From DASUAS01 sp036271015 (GTDB lineage: Bacteria > Actinomycetota > Acidimicrobiia > IMCC26256 > DASPTH01): DNA of 24,301 bases. The stretch is taken from contig DATBBL010000056.1 in the NCBI GenBank assembly GCA_036271015.1, positions 1 to 24,301 of the forward strand, given 5' to 3'. Below, piece by piece: positions 13,102-19,760 of this stretch (positions are counted from its first letter, which is position 1; every line of letters begins with the position of its first letter). The notes beneath the pieces are model-generated. The model was not told the DNA's origin. It ran no database searches and saw only the letters and a list, made by a program, of their open reading frames with translations. A program made the position numbers and the translations under genes.

Positions 13102-13404
13102 TCAGCTCCCGATCGGGCCGGTGGCCGCGATCTCGTACTGGAGGAGGTCGGCCGCCAGGACCGGGACCGCGTCGGGCGCCTCGGGCCGCGGCTCGCGCAT
13201 CCGGGCGAGGTGCGGCGCCAGGTGCTCCTTGCTCTCCCACCGCTCGAACAGGTACACCCGGCCCGGCTCGAGGGGATCGGGACTCAGCACGTAGTCGATG
13301 CAGCCCGCCTCGGCCCGGGCCTCGCGCATGCCCGCCTCCCGGTCGGCGAGGAACTGGACCCGCCGGGCGGGATCGACCTCGAAGGTGCCTGCGATGATCA
13401 GCAT
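13102..13404 (-). CDS. antibiotic biosynthesis monooxygenase (ABM)-fold protein
   Basis: A 100-residue ferredoxin-like ABM-domain protein, probably dimeric. Seen: an N-terminal beta strand MLIIAGTFEVDPARRVQFLADREAGMREARAEAGCIDYVLSPDPLEPG across residues 1-48, then the typical RVYLFERWESKEHLAPHLA. Family members oxidise quinols or polyketides with oxygen and no cofactor, but many are only labelled by fold. I chose the ATG at 13402-13404; an in-frame GTG at 13420-13422 would add six residues, and neither has a strong ribosome site. It converges on the PrmC-like gene (15-nt gap) and is divergent from the operon beginning at 13496, whose palindromic promoter region lies within about 40-80 nt of this start. 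Confidence 0.85.
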   Translation of the reverse strand: MLIIAGTFEVDPARRVQFLADREAGMREARAEAGCIDYVLSPDPLEPGRVYLFERWESKEHLAPHLARMREPRPEAPDAVPVLAADLLQYEIAATGPIGS

Positions 13405-13444
13405 CCGCTCAATCTCGCACACCCTCGCCGCCGCCGGCCGATCT

Positions 13445-13481
13445 CCGTAACCGTTGTGTTACGGTAACGGCACCGTTACCG
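13445..13481. promoter_or_regulatory. overlapping palindromes with GTAAC/GTTAC half-sites (candidate ArsR operator)
   Basis: Two inverted repeats overlap. CCGTAAC (13445-13451) pairs with GTTACGG (13458-13464) across 6 nt, and CGGTAACGG (13462-13470) pairs with CCGTTACCG (13473-13481) across CA. They lie just before the AAGGGAG ribosome site and the GTG at 13496, whose operon encodes an ArsR-type regulator. This is a strong operator candidate and also reaches the divergent ABM gene. Confidence 0.65.
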
Positions 13482-13495
13482 AAAGGGAGCCGCCC

Positions 13496-13819
13496 GTGGC
13501 CGTCACCATCGTCCGGTACCGGACCCGCCCCGAGCGGGCCGACGAGAACCAGCAGCTGGTGGAAGCGGTGTTCCGGGAGCTGCGCGCCACCGCCCCGCGC
13601 GGCCTGCGGTACGCGAGCTACCGCCTCGACGACGGCGTGAGCTTCGTGCACGTGGCCGCGGTCGACGACGACGCCGGCGCCAACCCGCTCACCGGGACCG
13701 CTGCGTTCGGCGAGTTCCTGCGCGAGCTCGGTGACCGGGTCGACGACGGGCCGCACCCGTCCGGCGCGACGTTGGTGGGGGAGTACGACGCCTCGGCGGA
13801 GGTGGGGACGCATGGCTGA
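13496..13819 (+). CDS. small hypothetical protein, first gene of the ArsR/AHSA1 operon
   Basis: A 107-residue soluble protein. It opens with a beta-strand MAVTIVRYRTRPERADENQQLVEAVFRELRATA and continues GLRYASYRLDDGVSFVHVAAVDDDAGANPL, then FGEFLRELGDRVDDGP, a layout like the ferredoxin-like dimeric alpha-beta barrel (ABM/Dabb-type) fold. No catalytic motif is recognised. The start is the GTG at 13496-13498, fixed by AAGGGAG about 8 nt upstream; the longer in-frame GTG at 13454 would start inside the palindromic region. Its stop lies inside the next gene (8-nt overlap), so it is coupled to a four-gene operon with an ArsR regulator and an AHSA1-type protein. Confidence 0.75.
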   Translation: MAVTIVRYRTRPERADENQQLVEAVFRELRATAPRGLRYASYRLDDGVSFVHVAAVDDDAGANPLTGTAAFGEFLRELGDRVDDGPHPSGATLVGEYDASAEVGTHG

Positions 13820-14222
13820 CGGCGATGGCACGCGCGACCGACCGTGGGTGCTCCACACCCCGAGCGGCGGATCCGAGTACACCGCGTACCGCGACGACGC
13901 GAGCGAGCCACCGGCCCTCGTGGTCCAGGTCCGCACGACCGAGCTGCGGTACCGGCTGCAGTGCCTCGACGACCTCCACGCCATGCTGCGGGCAGCCGGT
14001 GACTGGGTGCCACTGGGCAGCGCCGACGAGCAGAAGCCGGCCCAGCCCGGCACCGTCGAGGCGTGGGCGCGCGCCGACGACAACCCCGTCGGCGGCTGGT
14101 ACGGCCTCAAGAAGGGGTTCCGGGGTCGCTTCGCCAACTACGTGCCGCCGGTCATGGAGCATCTCGGTCGGGCCGAGGTCGAGCACAACGCCCGCAACAA
14201 CCGGATGCGCGCCACCTCGTGA
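13812..14222 (+). CDS. conserved hypothetical protein, DUF6855-like
   Basis: A 136-residue soluble protein. Seen: TRDRPWVLHTPSGGSEYTAYRDD, TTELRYRLQCLDDLHAMLRAAGDWVPLGSADEQKPAQPGTVEAWARA, and the strongly conserved-looking NPVGGWYGLKKGFRGRFANYVPPVMEHLGRAEVEHN ending in NNRMRA; these read like a DUF6855 domain (from memory, name uncertain). Function is unknown. Its ATG at 13812 lies 8 nt inside the preceding gene and its TGA overlaps the GTG of the ArsR gene, so translation is coupled. Such genes are often seen next to ArsR and SRPBCC genes in actinobacteria, which suggests a linked but uncharacterised role. Confidence 0.72.
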   Translation: MADGDGTRDRPWVLHTPSGGSEYTAYRDDASEPPALVVQVRTTELRYRLQCLDDLHAMLRAAGDWVPLGSADEQKPAQPGTVEAWARADDNPVGGWYGLKKGFRGRFANYVPPVMEHLGRAEVEHNARNNRMRATS

Positions 14223-14554
14223 CCGCGGCGGCGCGGGACCCGTTCGAGGCGCTCGGGGATCCCAACCGGCGTGCCATCGTCGAGCTGCTCGCCGCCGGGG
14301 GGCGGTCGGTCGGCGAGGTCGCCGACGCGTTGCCGATCAGCCGTCCCGCGGTGTCGCGGCACCTGCGCCTGTTGAAGGAAGCCGGGCTGGTGGTGGAGGA
14401 GCCGCAGGGCACGCGCCGCATCTACCGTCTGCACGATGAAGGCGTCGCCGCGGTCGAGGCGTTCCTCGCCCAGGTGTGGGGCGACGCGGTGACCCGGTTC
14501 CGCCTCCTGGCCGAGAACACGTCGCCCGGCGCGAGCGGCCGCCGCCGGTCGTGA
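14219..14554 (+). CDS. ArsR-family transcriptional regulator
   Basis: A 111-residue winged helix-turn-helix repressor. Seen: FEALGDPNRRAIVELLAAGGRSVGEVADALPISRPAVSRHLRLLKEAGLVVEEPQGTRRIYRL, with the recognition helix SRPAVSRHLRLLK and the wing in EEPQGTRRIYRL. There are no Cys residues for metal sensing, so it belongs to the non-metal ArsR group commonly paired with AHSA1/SRPBCC genes. It begins at a GTG overlapping the DUF6855-like stop, and its own TGA overlaps the next GTG. It probably represses its own operon via the palindromes at 13445-13481; the inducer is unknown. Confidence 0.9.
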   Translation: MTAAARDPFEALGDPNRRAIVELLAAGGRSVGEVADALPISRPAVSRHLRLLKEAGLVVEEPQGTRRIYRLHDEGVAAVEAFLAQVWGDAVTRFRLLAENTSPGASGRRRS

Positions 14555-15000
14555 CCCTCGACCCGCTGCGGCTCACGTACCGGATCGAGTGCCCGCCCGA
14601 GCACGCGTTCTCGGTGTGGACCACGCGGCTGTCGGCGTGGTGGCCCCGGAGCCACACGACGTCGGGTGATCCCGACGCCACGGTGGTGCTGGAGCCGCGC
14701 CTGGGCGGGCGCATCTTCGAGCGCGCGACCGACGGCCGCGAGATCGACTGGGGCGAGATCACCGCCTGGGAACCGCCGGCGCGGTTCGGCTACCTCTGGC
14801 ACATCGGCCGGAGCCGGGAGGACGCCACCGACGTGTCGGTGTCGTTCGTCGACGACGGCGACGGCGCCACCCGGCTCGAGATCGTCCACTCGGGCTGGGA
14901 CCGTCTCGGCGCGGACGGTGCGCAGTTCCGGCGCGCGAACACCGCCGGCTGGGACGGCATGCTCCCGGCGTTCCGCCGCGCCGCGGAGGCCGACGCCTGA
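14551..15000 (+). CDS. SRPBCC (AHSA1-like) domain protein
   Basis: A 149-residue protein with the START-like helix-grip fold. Seen: an N-terminal strand YRIECPPEHAFSVWTTRLSAWWP, VVLEPRLGGRIFERATDGREIDWGEITAWEPPARFGYLWHI, and ATRLEIVHSGWDRLG, followed by a C-terminal helix MLPAFRRAAE. Proteins of this family bind hydrophobic ligands in a central cavity or act as Hsp90 co-chaperones. Here it ends an operon with an ArsR regulator, the common ArsR-AHSA1 pair, so it may bind or process the ligand that the regulator answers to. GTG start overlapping the regulator's stop (4 nt). Confidence 0.87.
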   Translation: MTLDPLRLTYRIECPPEHAFSVWTTRLSAWWPRSHTTSGDPDATVVLEPRLGGRIFERATDGREIDWGEITAWEPPARFGYLWHIGRSREDATDVSVSFVDDGDGATRLEIVHSGWDRLGADGAQFRRANTAGWDGMLPAFRRAAEADA

Positions 15001-15065
15001 GCGGCAGCTGCTTGCACCGGCCCTGGTGACGGGCCATTGTGATCCGGTCGAGGGGAGGGAGGGCG

Positions 15066-16274
15066 ATGGCTCCGGACCGGTACGACGCGGTCGTGATCGG
15101 TGCCCGCTGCGCGGGTTCACCGACCGCCATGCTGCTCGCCCGCCACGGCCACCGCGTGCTCCTCGTCGATCGCGCGACCTTCCCCAGCGACACGCTGTCG
15201 ACCCACGTCGTCCACCCACCGGGGGTCGCCGCGCTCGACCGGTGGGGCGTGCTCGACCGACTGCGCGCCACCAATTGCCCGCCGATCGACACGTACAGCT
15301 TCGACTTCGGGGCGTTCACGCTCGCCGGGGCCCCCGGGACCCCGGACTCGCCGGTCGCCTATTGCCCACGCCGGACCGTGCTCGACCAGCTGCTCGTCGA
15401 CGCGGCCGCGGAGAGCGGCGTCGAGGTCCGCGAGGCCTTCACCGTCGACGAGCTCGAGTTCGACGACGGACGGGTCGCCGGCATCCGCGGCCACGCCTCG
15501 GGGAGTGGACCGGTCGTCGAGCACGCCGACGTGGTGGTGGGGGCCGACGGCCGTTTCTCCCTGGTGGCCAAGGCGGTCGGCGCCGAGCAGTACCACGACC
15601 GCGGCCCCATCCTCTGCGGGTACTACTCGTACTGGAGCGCGCTCCCGGCCGACGGCACGTTCGCGGTGACGGCCCGCCCGGAGCGCGGCTGGGCGGTGGC
15701 GCCCACGCACGACGACCTCACGTTGGTCGTCGCCGGCTGGCCGTACCGCGACCGCGATCGGTACAAGCACGACGTCGAGGGCACGTACCTGGGGACGTTC
15801 GACGCCGCGCCGGAGTTCGCCGAGCGGATCCGGGACGCCACACGCGAATCGCGCATCGCCGGCACCGCGGTCGAGAACTACTTCCGCAAGCCGTTCGGCC
15901 CGGGCTGGGCGCTCGTCGGCGACGCCGGGTACAACAAGGACTTCATCACCGCGATGGGCATCACCGACGCGTTCCGCGATGCCGAGCTGTGCGCCGACGC
16001 ACTCCACCGTGTGCTCAGCGGCGCCGAGCCGTTCGACGACGCGATGGCCGCGTACCAGGCGGTCCGCGACGAGCACGTGGTGCCCATGTTCGAGTTCACC
16101 TGCCAGCTGGCGACCCTCGATCCACCCCCTCCCGAGATGCAGCAGCTCCTCGCGGCCATGCGCGGCAACCAGGACGCGATGGACGGGTTCGCACGGGTGA
16201 ACGGAGGCGTGACGTCGCCGGCCGAGTTCTTCTCCGAGGAGAACATCGGCCGCATCCTCGGCGCCGCCGGTTGA
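15066..16274 (+). CDS. FAD-dependent oxidoreductase (geranylgeranyl reductase-like)
   Basis: A 402-residue flavoprotein of the PHBH/geranylgeranyl reductase group. Seen: the FAD-binding beta-alpha-beta VVIGARCAGSPTAMLLARHGHRVLLVDR (residues 9-37; the GxGxxG reads GARCAG, as usual in this subgroup), a PHBH-type DVVVGADGRFS near 156-166, and the GPGWALVGDAGYNKDFITAMGITDAF segment near 278-303 that closes the FAD site. It contains no transmembrane segment. Substrates may be isoprenoids, aromatics or fatty acids; the sequence does not decide. ATG 15066 follows a strong GGGGAGGGAGGG site at about 15052-15063. A weak -35/-10 pair (TTGCAC 15012-15017, CATTGT 15035-15040, spacing 17) may be its promoter. 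Confidence 0.86.
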   Translation: MAPDRYDAVVIGARCAGSPTAMLLARHGHRVLLVDRATFPSDTLSTHVVHPPGVAALDRWGVLDRLRATNCPPIDTYSFDFGAFTLAGAPGTPDSPVAYCPRRTVLDQLLVDAAAESGVEVREAFTVDELEFDDGRVAGIRGHASGSGPVVEHADVVVGADGRFSLVAKAVGAEQYHDRGPILCGYYSYWSALPADGTFAVTARPERGWAVAPTHDDLTLVVAGWPYRDRDRYKHDVEGTYLGTFDAAPEFAERIRDATRESRIAGTAVENYFRKPFGPGWALVGDAGYNKDFITAMGITDAFRDAELCADALHRVLSGAEPFDDAMAAYQAVRDEHVVPMFEFTCQLATLDPPPPEMQQLLAAMRGNQDAMDGFARVNGGVTSPAEFFSEENIGRILGAAG

Positions 16275-16283
16275 CGCCACCAG

Positions 16284-16754
16284 TCAGCACGCGCGCAGCG
16301 CCACCTCCACCTCGATCTCCACGGCACCCCCGCGCGGCAGCGCGGCGACGCCGATCGCCGAGCGGGAGTGGCGGCCGGCCTCGCCGAACACCTCGTGGAG
16401 CAGCCGGCTCGCTCCGTCGACGACGGTCGGTTGCTCGACGAAACCCGGCGCCGATGCGACGAAGCCGAGCACGGTCAGCACGCGCTCGATGCGGTCGAGA
16501 TCGCCCAGGTGTGCCCGGAGCACCGACAGCGCGTTCAGCGCGCACCATCGCGCGGCCTCGGCGCCCTGCTCGACCGTGAGGTCACGGCCGACCACGCCGC
16601 GGTGCACCAGGGCGCCATCGTGGTCGCGGGGGAGCTGGCCGGAGGTACGGGCGCGCCCGCCGTGCACCACGACCGCGTCGAGCGGATCGTGCGGAGGGTA
16701 CGGCCCGGGAAGGGCGAGACCGAGGGCGTCGAGACGTGCCTGGACCGTCGTCAC
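16284..16754 (-). CDS. RidA/YjgF-family protein
   Basis: A 156-residue member of the RidA superfamily, whose founding members hydrolyse reactive enamine/imine intermediates of amino-acid metabolism. Seen: GRARTSGQLPRD, EAARWCALNALSVLRAHLGDLDRIERVLTVLGFVASAPGF, then RHSRSAIGVAALPRGGAVEIEVEVAL, with the substrate-carboxylate Arg (RSAIG) and the Glu (VEIEVE) of the active site in place. It is longer than classic RidA (about 130 residues), as in the YjgH-type subgroups. The start is a GTG at 16752-16754; no ATG in frame is close. It converges on the FAD gene (9 nt apart) and is divergent from the binding-protein gene at 16856. Confidence 0.86.
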   Translation of the reverse strand: MTTVQARLDALGLALPGPYPPHDPLDAVVVHGGRARTSGQLPRDHDGALVHRGVVGRDLTVEQGAEAARWCALNALSVLRAHLGDLDRIERVLTVLGFVASAPGFVEQPTVVDGASRLLHEVFGEAGRHSRSAIGVAALPRGGAVEIEVEVALRAC

Positions 16755-16809
16755 CGGCGCATCATGCAGTCACCGCTGGTCGCGCGGCCAACCACACGCG
16801 GGCGCTGCA

Positions 16810-16815
16810 TACAGT
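16810..16815 (+). promoter_or_regulatory. candidate -10 box (TACAGT) for the binding-protein gene
   Basis: TACAGT fits TANNNT and lies 40 nt before the ATG at 16856, leaving a short leader with GAAGGAG at 16841-16847. A clear -35 box is not visible; the AT-rich CATACAG stretch stands out in otherwise GC-rich DNA. Confidence 0.45.
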
Positions 16816-16855
16816 GTGCCGCTGCTCGGCGACGCCGAGCGAAGGAGACGCAGGG

Positions 16856-18184
16856 ATGTCGGGCAAGGGTCGAGTCGTGCTGGTCGGGCTGTTCGTCGTG
16901 GCGATGGTCGTGGGGGTGTCGCCCGCGATGGCGCAGTCGGGAGCAGCGCCGAAGGCAACCGAGGTCGGTGTGACCGCGAGCGAGATCCGCATCGCGGTCA
17001 TCGCCGACGTCGACAACCCGTTCGCGCCGGGCCTGTTCAAGGGCACGGTCGACGGGGTGAAAGGCGCGGCGAAGTACATCAACAGCAAGGCGGGCGGCGG
17101 CGGCATCGCCGGGCGCAAGCTGGTGGTCGACTTCATCGACTCCCACCTCAACGCCAACGACAGCCGCAACGGCGTGATCACCGCGTGCCAGAACGACTAC
17201 GCGATGGTCGGGAACTTCATGCTGTTCCTGAGCAACGTCGACGACGAGGTCAACTGCAAGGACCAGGCGGGCGCCGCGACGGGCATCCCCGACCTCGCCA
17301 GCGTCGCCACCGGTGTGCCCCAGGCCTGCTCGCCGGTGGCGTTCCCGGTGAGCCCGGCCCAGCTGGTCTGCAGCACCAAGGACCAGAACCCGCAGACGTA
17401 CAACGGCAACCAGTTCGATTCGAAGTACCTGCTGAAGAAGAACAAGAACGATCTCCACGGGGCATTCCTCTTCGGGAACGACACCAAGGACGCCCAGCGC
17501 GGCGGTGAGGTGCTCATCGACACTGCGATCAAGGCCGGGATCAAGTCGGACCAGACGGTCGGTGTGTCCGGACGTGACCCACAGAGCGCGTACACGCCGA
17601 TCATCAACAAGATGAAGAACGATGGGTCGAACTACTCGTACAACTCGTCGTCGGCCGCGAGCGCGATCCTGGAGCGCAGCGAGGCGCAGCTGCAGGGACT
17701 CAACAACGTCACGTGGGTGTGCACCATCGCCTGCTACGACAAGTCGCTGAAGGCCCAGGCCTCGGTGATGGAGGGCCAGTACGTCACGATGACGTTCCTG
17801 CCCTTCGAGGAGGCGGCGACCAATGCGACGCTCGCCAACTTCCTGAAGTACGTCGGCCCGAGCAATGCCGACGGCTTCGCGGTCTATGGCTGGACCGCGA
17901 CCCTCGACTTCAAGCAGGCCGTGGAGGCCATCGTCAAGAAGGACGGTGTGAACGGGCTCACGCGCGCCAACCTGCTGAGCACCGGCATCGACGCGCTCAC
18001 CAGCTTCAACGCCGGCGGGATGATCGGCAACGTCGACATCAAGAACAAGGTCCCGACGCCGTGCGCGGCGCTGGTGCAGCTGAAGAGCGGCAAGTTCGTG
18101 CGCGTCGCGCCGGCGAAGAAGGGCACCTTCGACTGCAGCAAGTCGAATGCGGTGCAGGTCAAGGCGAACCTGATCGGCCAGTGA
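16856..18184 (+). CDS. ABC-type branched-chain amino acid-like substrate-binding protein
   Basis: A 442-residue periplasmic/extracellular binding protein of the LivJ (Peripla_BP_6) type. A Sec signal peptide is clear: basic GKGR, hydrophobic VVLVGLFVVAMVVGV, cleavage at SPAMA-QSG near residue 26. The mature part has EIRIAVIADVDNPFAPGLFKG, a domain-1 segment AAKYINSKAGGGGIAGRKLVVDFIDS, and alternating hydrophobic strands through the second lobe. Several Cys pairs suggest disulphides. Ligands in the family include branched-chain amino acids, urea, short-chain amides and aromatic acids. No permease or ATPase gene is present within the window, so it is an orphan, perhaps working with a distant transporter. 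It starts behind GAAGGAG and converges on the SDR/crotonase operon. Confidence 0.9.
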   Translation: MSGKGRVVLVGLFVVAMVVGVSPAMAQSGAAPKATEVGVTASEIRIAVIADVDNPFAPGLFKGTVDGVKGAAKYINSKAGGGGIAGRKLVVDFIDSHLNANDSRNGVITACQNDYAMVGNFMLFLSNVDDEVNCKDQAGAATGIPDLASVATGVPQACSPVAFPVSPAQLVCSTKDQNPQTYNGNQFDSKYLLKKNKNDLHGAFLFGNDTKDAQRGGEVLIDTAIKAGIKSDQTVGVSGRDPQSAYTPIINKMKNDGSNYSYNSSSAASAILERSEAQLQGLNNVTWVCTIACYDKSLKAQASVMEGQYVTMTFLPFEEAATNATLANFLKYVGPSNADGFAVYGWTATLDFKQAVEAIVKKDGVNGLTRANLLSTGIDALTSFNAGGMIGNVDIKNKVPTPCAALVQLKSGKFVRVAPAKKGTFDCSKSNAVQVKANLIGQ

Positions 18185-18218
18185 GGCATATCGCAGTCGA
18201 CGACGCGCCACGCGGCCG

Positions 18219-18908
18219 TCAGCCCATGGCGGTCATGCCCCCGTCGACCGGGATCACCGCGCCGTTCACGTACGACGCCTGGACCGCCGTGAGCGCCACG
18301 ATGACGTGGGCGACCTCCTCCGGCCTGCCGTAGCGGCCGGCCGGGACGTTGCGCCGGGCGTAGGTGTCGCGGTCGGCGGCCGGGATGGCGGCGGTCATCC
18401 CGGTGAGGATCGGGCCCGGGCACACGCAGTTGGCGGTGACGCCCCGGCGGCCGAAGTCGACCGCCAGCGAGCGGGTGAAGCCCACGAGCCCGTGCTTCGA
18501 CACCGTGTACGGCGACGTGCGCCGCGCCGCGACCAGCCCTTCGGTCGAGGCCACGTTGACGACCCGGCCCGCGTCGCTGGCCAGCAGGTCGTCGAGGCAG
18601 GCCCGCACCACGAACATGGCGCCGGTGAGGTTCACCGCCAGCGTGCGGTCCCACGTGTCCGGGTACCGGGGGTCACCGAGCGTCCCCCCGCTCGCGATGC
18701 CGGCGGCGTTGACCACGACGTCGACGGGTCCGTGCTCCCCGTGGACCCGCTCGACGCCGGCCGCGACCGACGCCGCGTCGCTCACGTCGACCGGCGGGTC
18801 GCCCGCCACGTCGAAGACGGCGACGTCCACCCCTTCGGCGCGCAGCAGCTCGGCGGTGGCGCGGCCGATGCCGCTGGCGCCCCCGGTGACGACCGCGACC
18901 CGGCTCAC
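18219..18908 (-). CDS. SDR family oxidoreductase, last gene of the catabolic operon
   Basis: A 229-residue classical SDR. Seen: the TGGASGIG cofactor loop (residues 8-15), Asp37 after strand two (VAVFDVAG) pointing to NAD, NAAG (NNAG-type) at about residues 68-71, the catalytic Ser in NVASTEG, and TSPYTVSKHGLVGFTRSLAVDFGRRGVTANCVCPGPI with Tyr and Lys in YTVSK. It ends VNGAVIPVDGGMTAMG, the typical classical-SDR C-terminus. It begins at a GTG (18906-18908) 13 nt downstream of the crotonase stop, so it should be co-transcribed with that gene. Probable role: NAD-dependent oxidation of a hydroxy-intermediate, perhaps 3-hydroxyacyl-CoA. Confidence 0.9.
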   Translation of the reverse strand: MSRVAVVTGGASGIGRATAELLRAEGVDVAVFDVAGDPPVDVSDAASVAAGVERVHGEHGPVDVVVNAAGIASGGTLGDPRYPDTWDRTLAVNLTGAMFVVRACLDDLLASDAGRVVNVASTEGLVAARRTSPYTVSKHGLVGFTRSLAVDFGRRGVTANCVCPGPILTGMTAAIPAADRDTYARRNVPAGRYGRPEEVAHVIVALTAVQASYVNGAVIPVDGGMTAMG

Positions 18909-18921
18909 GCGCCGGCCCGCG

Positions 18922-19737
18922 TCACGTGCCGCCGTGCTTGCCCGACCGGAACGTGGCGGGGCGCTTGTTGAGGAAGGCGTCGATCGCCTCGCGATGATCG
19001 GCGGTCTCGATGCTGATGGCCTCGAACGCGACCGACAGGTCGTAGAGCTGCGAGACCCGCATCTCGAGCTCCTTGTTCACGAGCCGCTTGTTGAAGCGGA
19101 TCGCCACCGCGGGCCCGGAGGCCAGGCGGTGGGCCATCGCCATCGCCTCGTCCATGAGCGACTCGGCGGGGACGACGTGGTTCACCAGCCCGAGCCGGTC
19201 GGCCTCCTGTGCACTCACCAGGTCGCCGGTCATCAGGTACTCCTTGGCCCGATTGGGCCCCATCAGCAGCGGCCAGAGCACCGCACCGCCGTCACCCGTG
19301 ACCATGGCGGCGCGCACGTGGGGGTCGGCGATGCGCGCGTGGTCGGCCATGTAGACGATGTCGCAGAACAGCGAGATGGTGGCGCCGATCCCGATGGCGT
19401 CACCGTTGATCGCGGAGATCAACGGCACCCGGACCGCGAGGATGTTGCGCGCCATGCCCACCGACTCGATCAGCAGCCCGGGGTGGCCGTCGGGGTAGCT
19501 GACGTTGTCCTCCATGCTGTTGAAGTCGGCGCCCACACAGAAGTACTTGCCCGCGCCGGTGAGCACGACCGCGTTCAGCTCGTCGTCGTCGACCATGTGC
19601 CCGTAGAGCTGCTTCAGCTCGAGGTGCATCACCGGGTCGAGCGAGTTGCGGTGCTCGGGCCGGTTGAGCGTCGCCACCAGCACCCCGTCGTCGTGGAGCT
19701 CCGTGCTGATCGTCGTCAGTCCGTAGCGGTCGCCCAT
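18922..19737 (-). CDS. crotonase (enoyl-CoA hydratase/isomerase) family protein, atypical active site
   Basis: A 271-residue crotonase-fold protein. Seen: the N-terminal strand TTISTELHDDGVLVATLNRPEHRNSLD, the first oxyanion-hole loop AGKYFCVGADFNSM near 62-75 and SAINGDAIGIGATISLFCDIVYMAD near 108-132. The two glutamates of rat enoyl-CoA hydratase (GGGCEL and GQPEI segments) are replaced: Thr120 in GIGATI and His140 in DPHVRAA. A GDGG at 148-151 supplies Asp149. So hydration of enoyl-CoA is unlikely by the standard mechanism; a hydrolase, isomerase or another CoA reaction is possible. The ATG at 19735-19737 follows AGGAG, and the gene lies 23 nt after the dehydrogenase. Confidence 0.88.
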   Translation of the reverse strand: MGDRYGLTTISTELHDDGVLVATLNRPEHRNSLDPVMHLELKQLYGHMVDDDELNAVVLTGAGKYFCVGADFNSMEDNVSYPDGHPGLLIESVGMARNILAVRVPLISAINGDAIGIGATISLFCDIVYMADHARIADPHVRAAMVTGDGGAVLWPLLMGPNRAKEYLMTGDLVSAQEADRLGLVNHVVPAESLMDEAMAMAHRLASGPAVAIRFNKRLVNKELEMRVSQLYDLSVAFEAISIETADHREAIDAFLNKRPATFRSGKHGGT

Positions 19738-19760
19738 GCTGCGCGCGTCTCCTGGTCTCG

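Noticed and set aside
14666..16579. A 637-residue open frame on the plus strand
   Set aside because: It is a high-GC shadow of the AHSA1-type, FAD-dependent and RidA genes; low-complexity Arg/Pro/Gly composition and no domain.
18185..18218. Terminator between the convergent binding-protein and SDR genes
   Set aside because: I found no stem longer than a few base pairs in the 34-nt gap.
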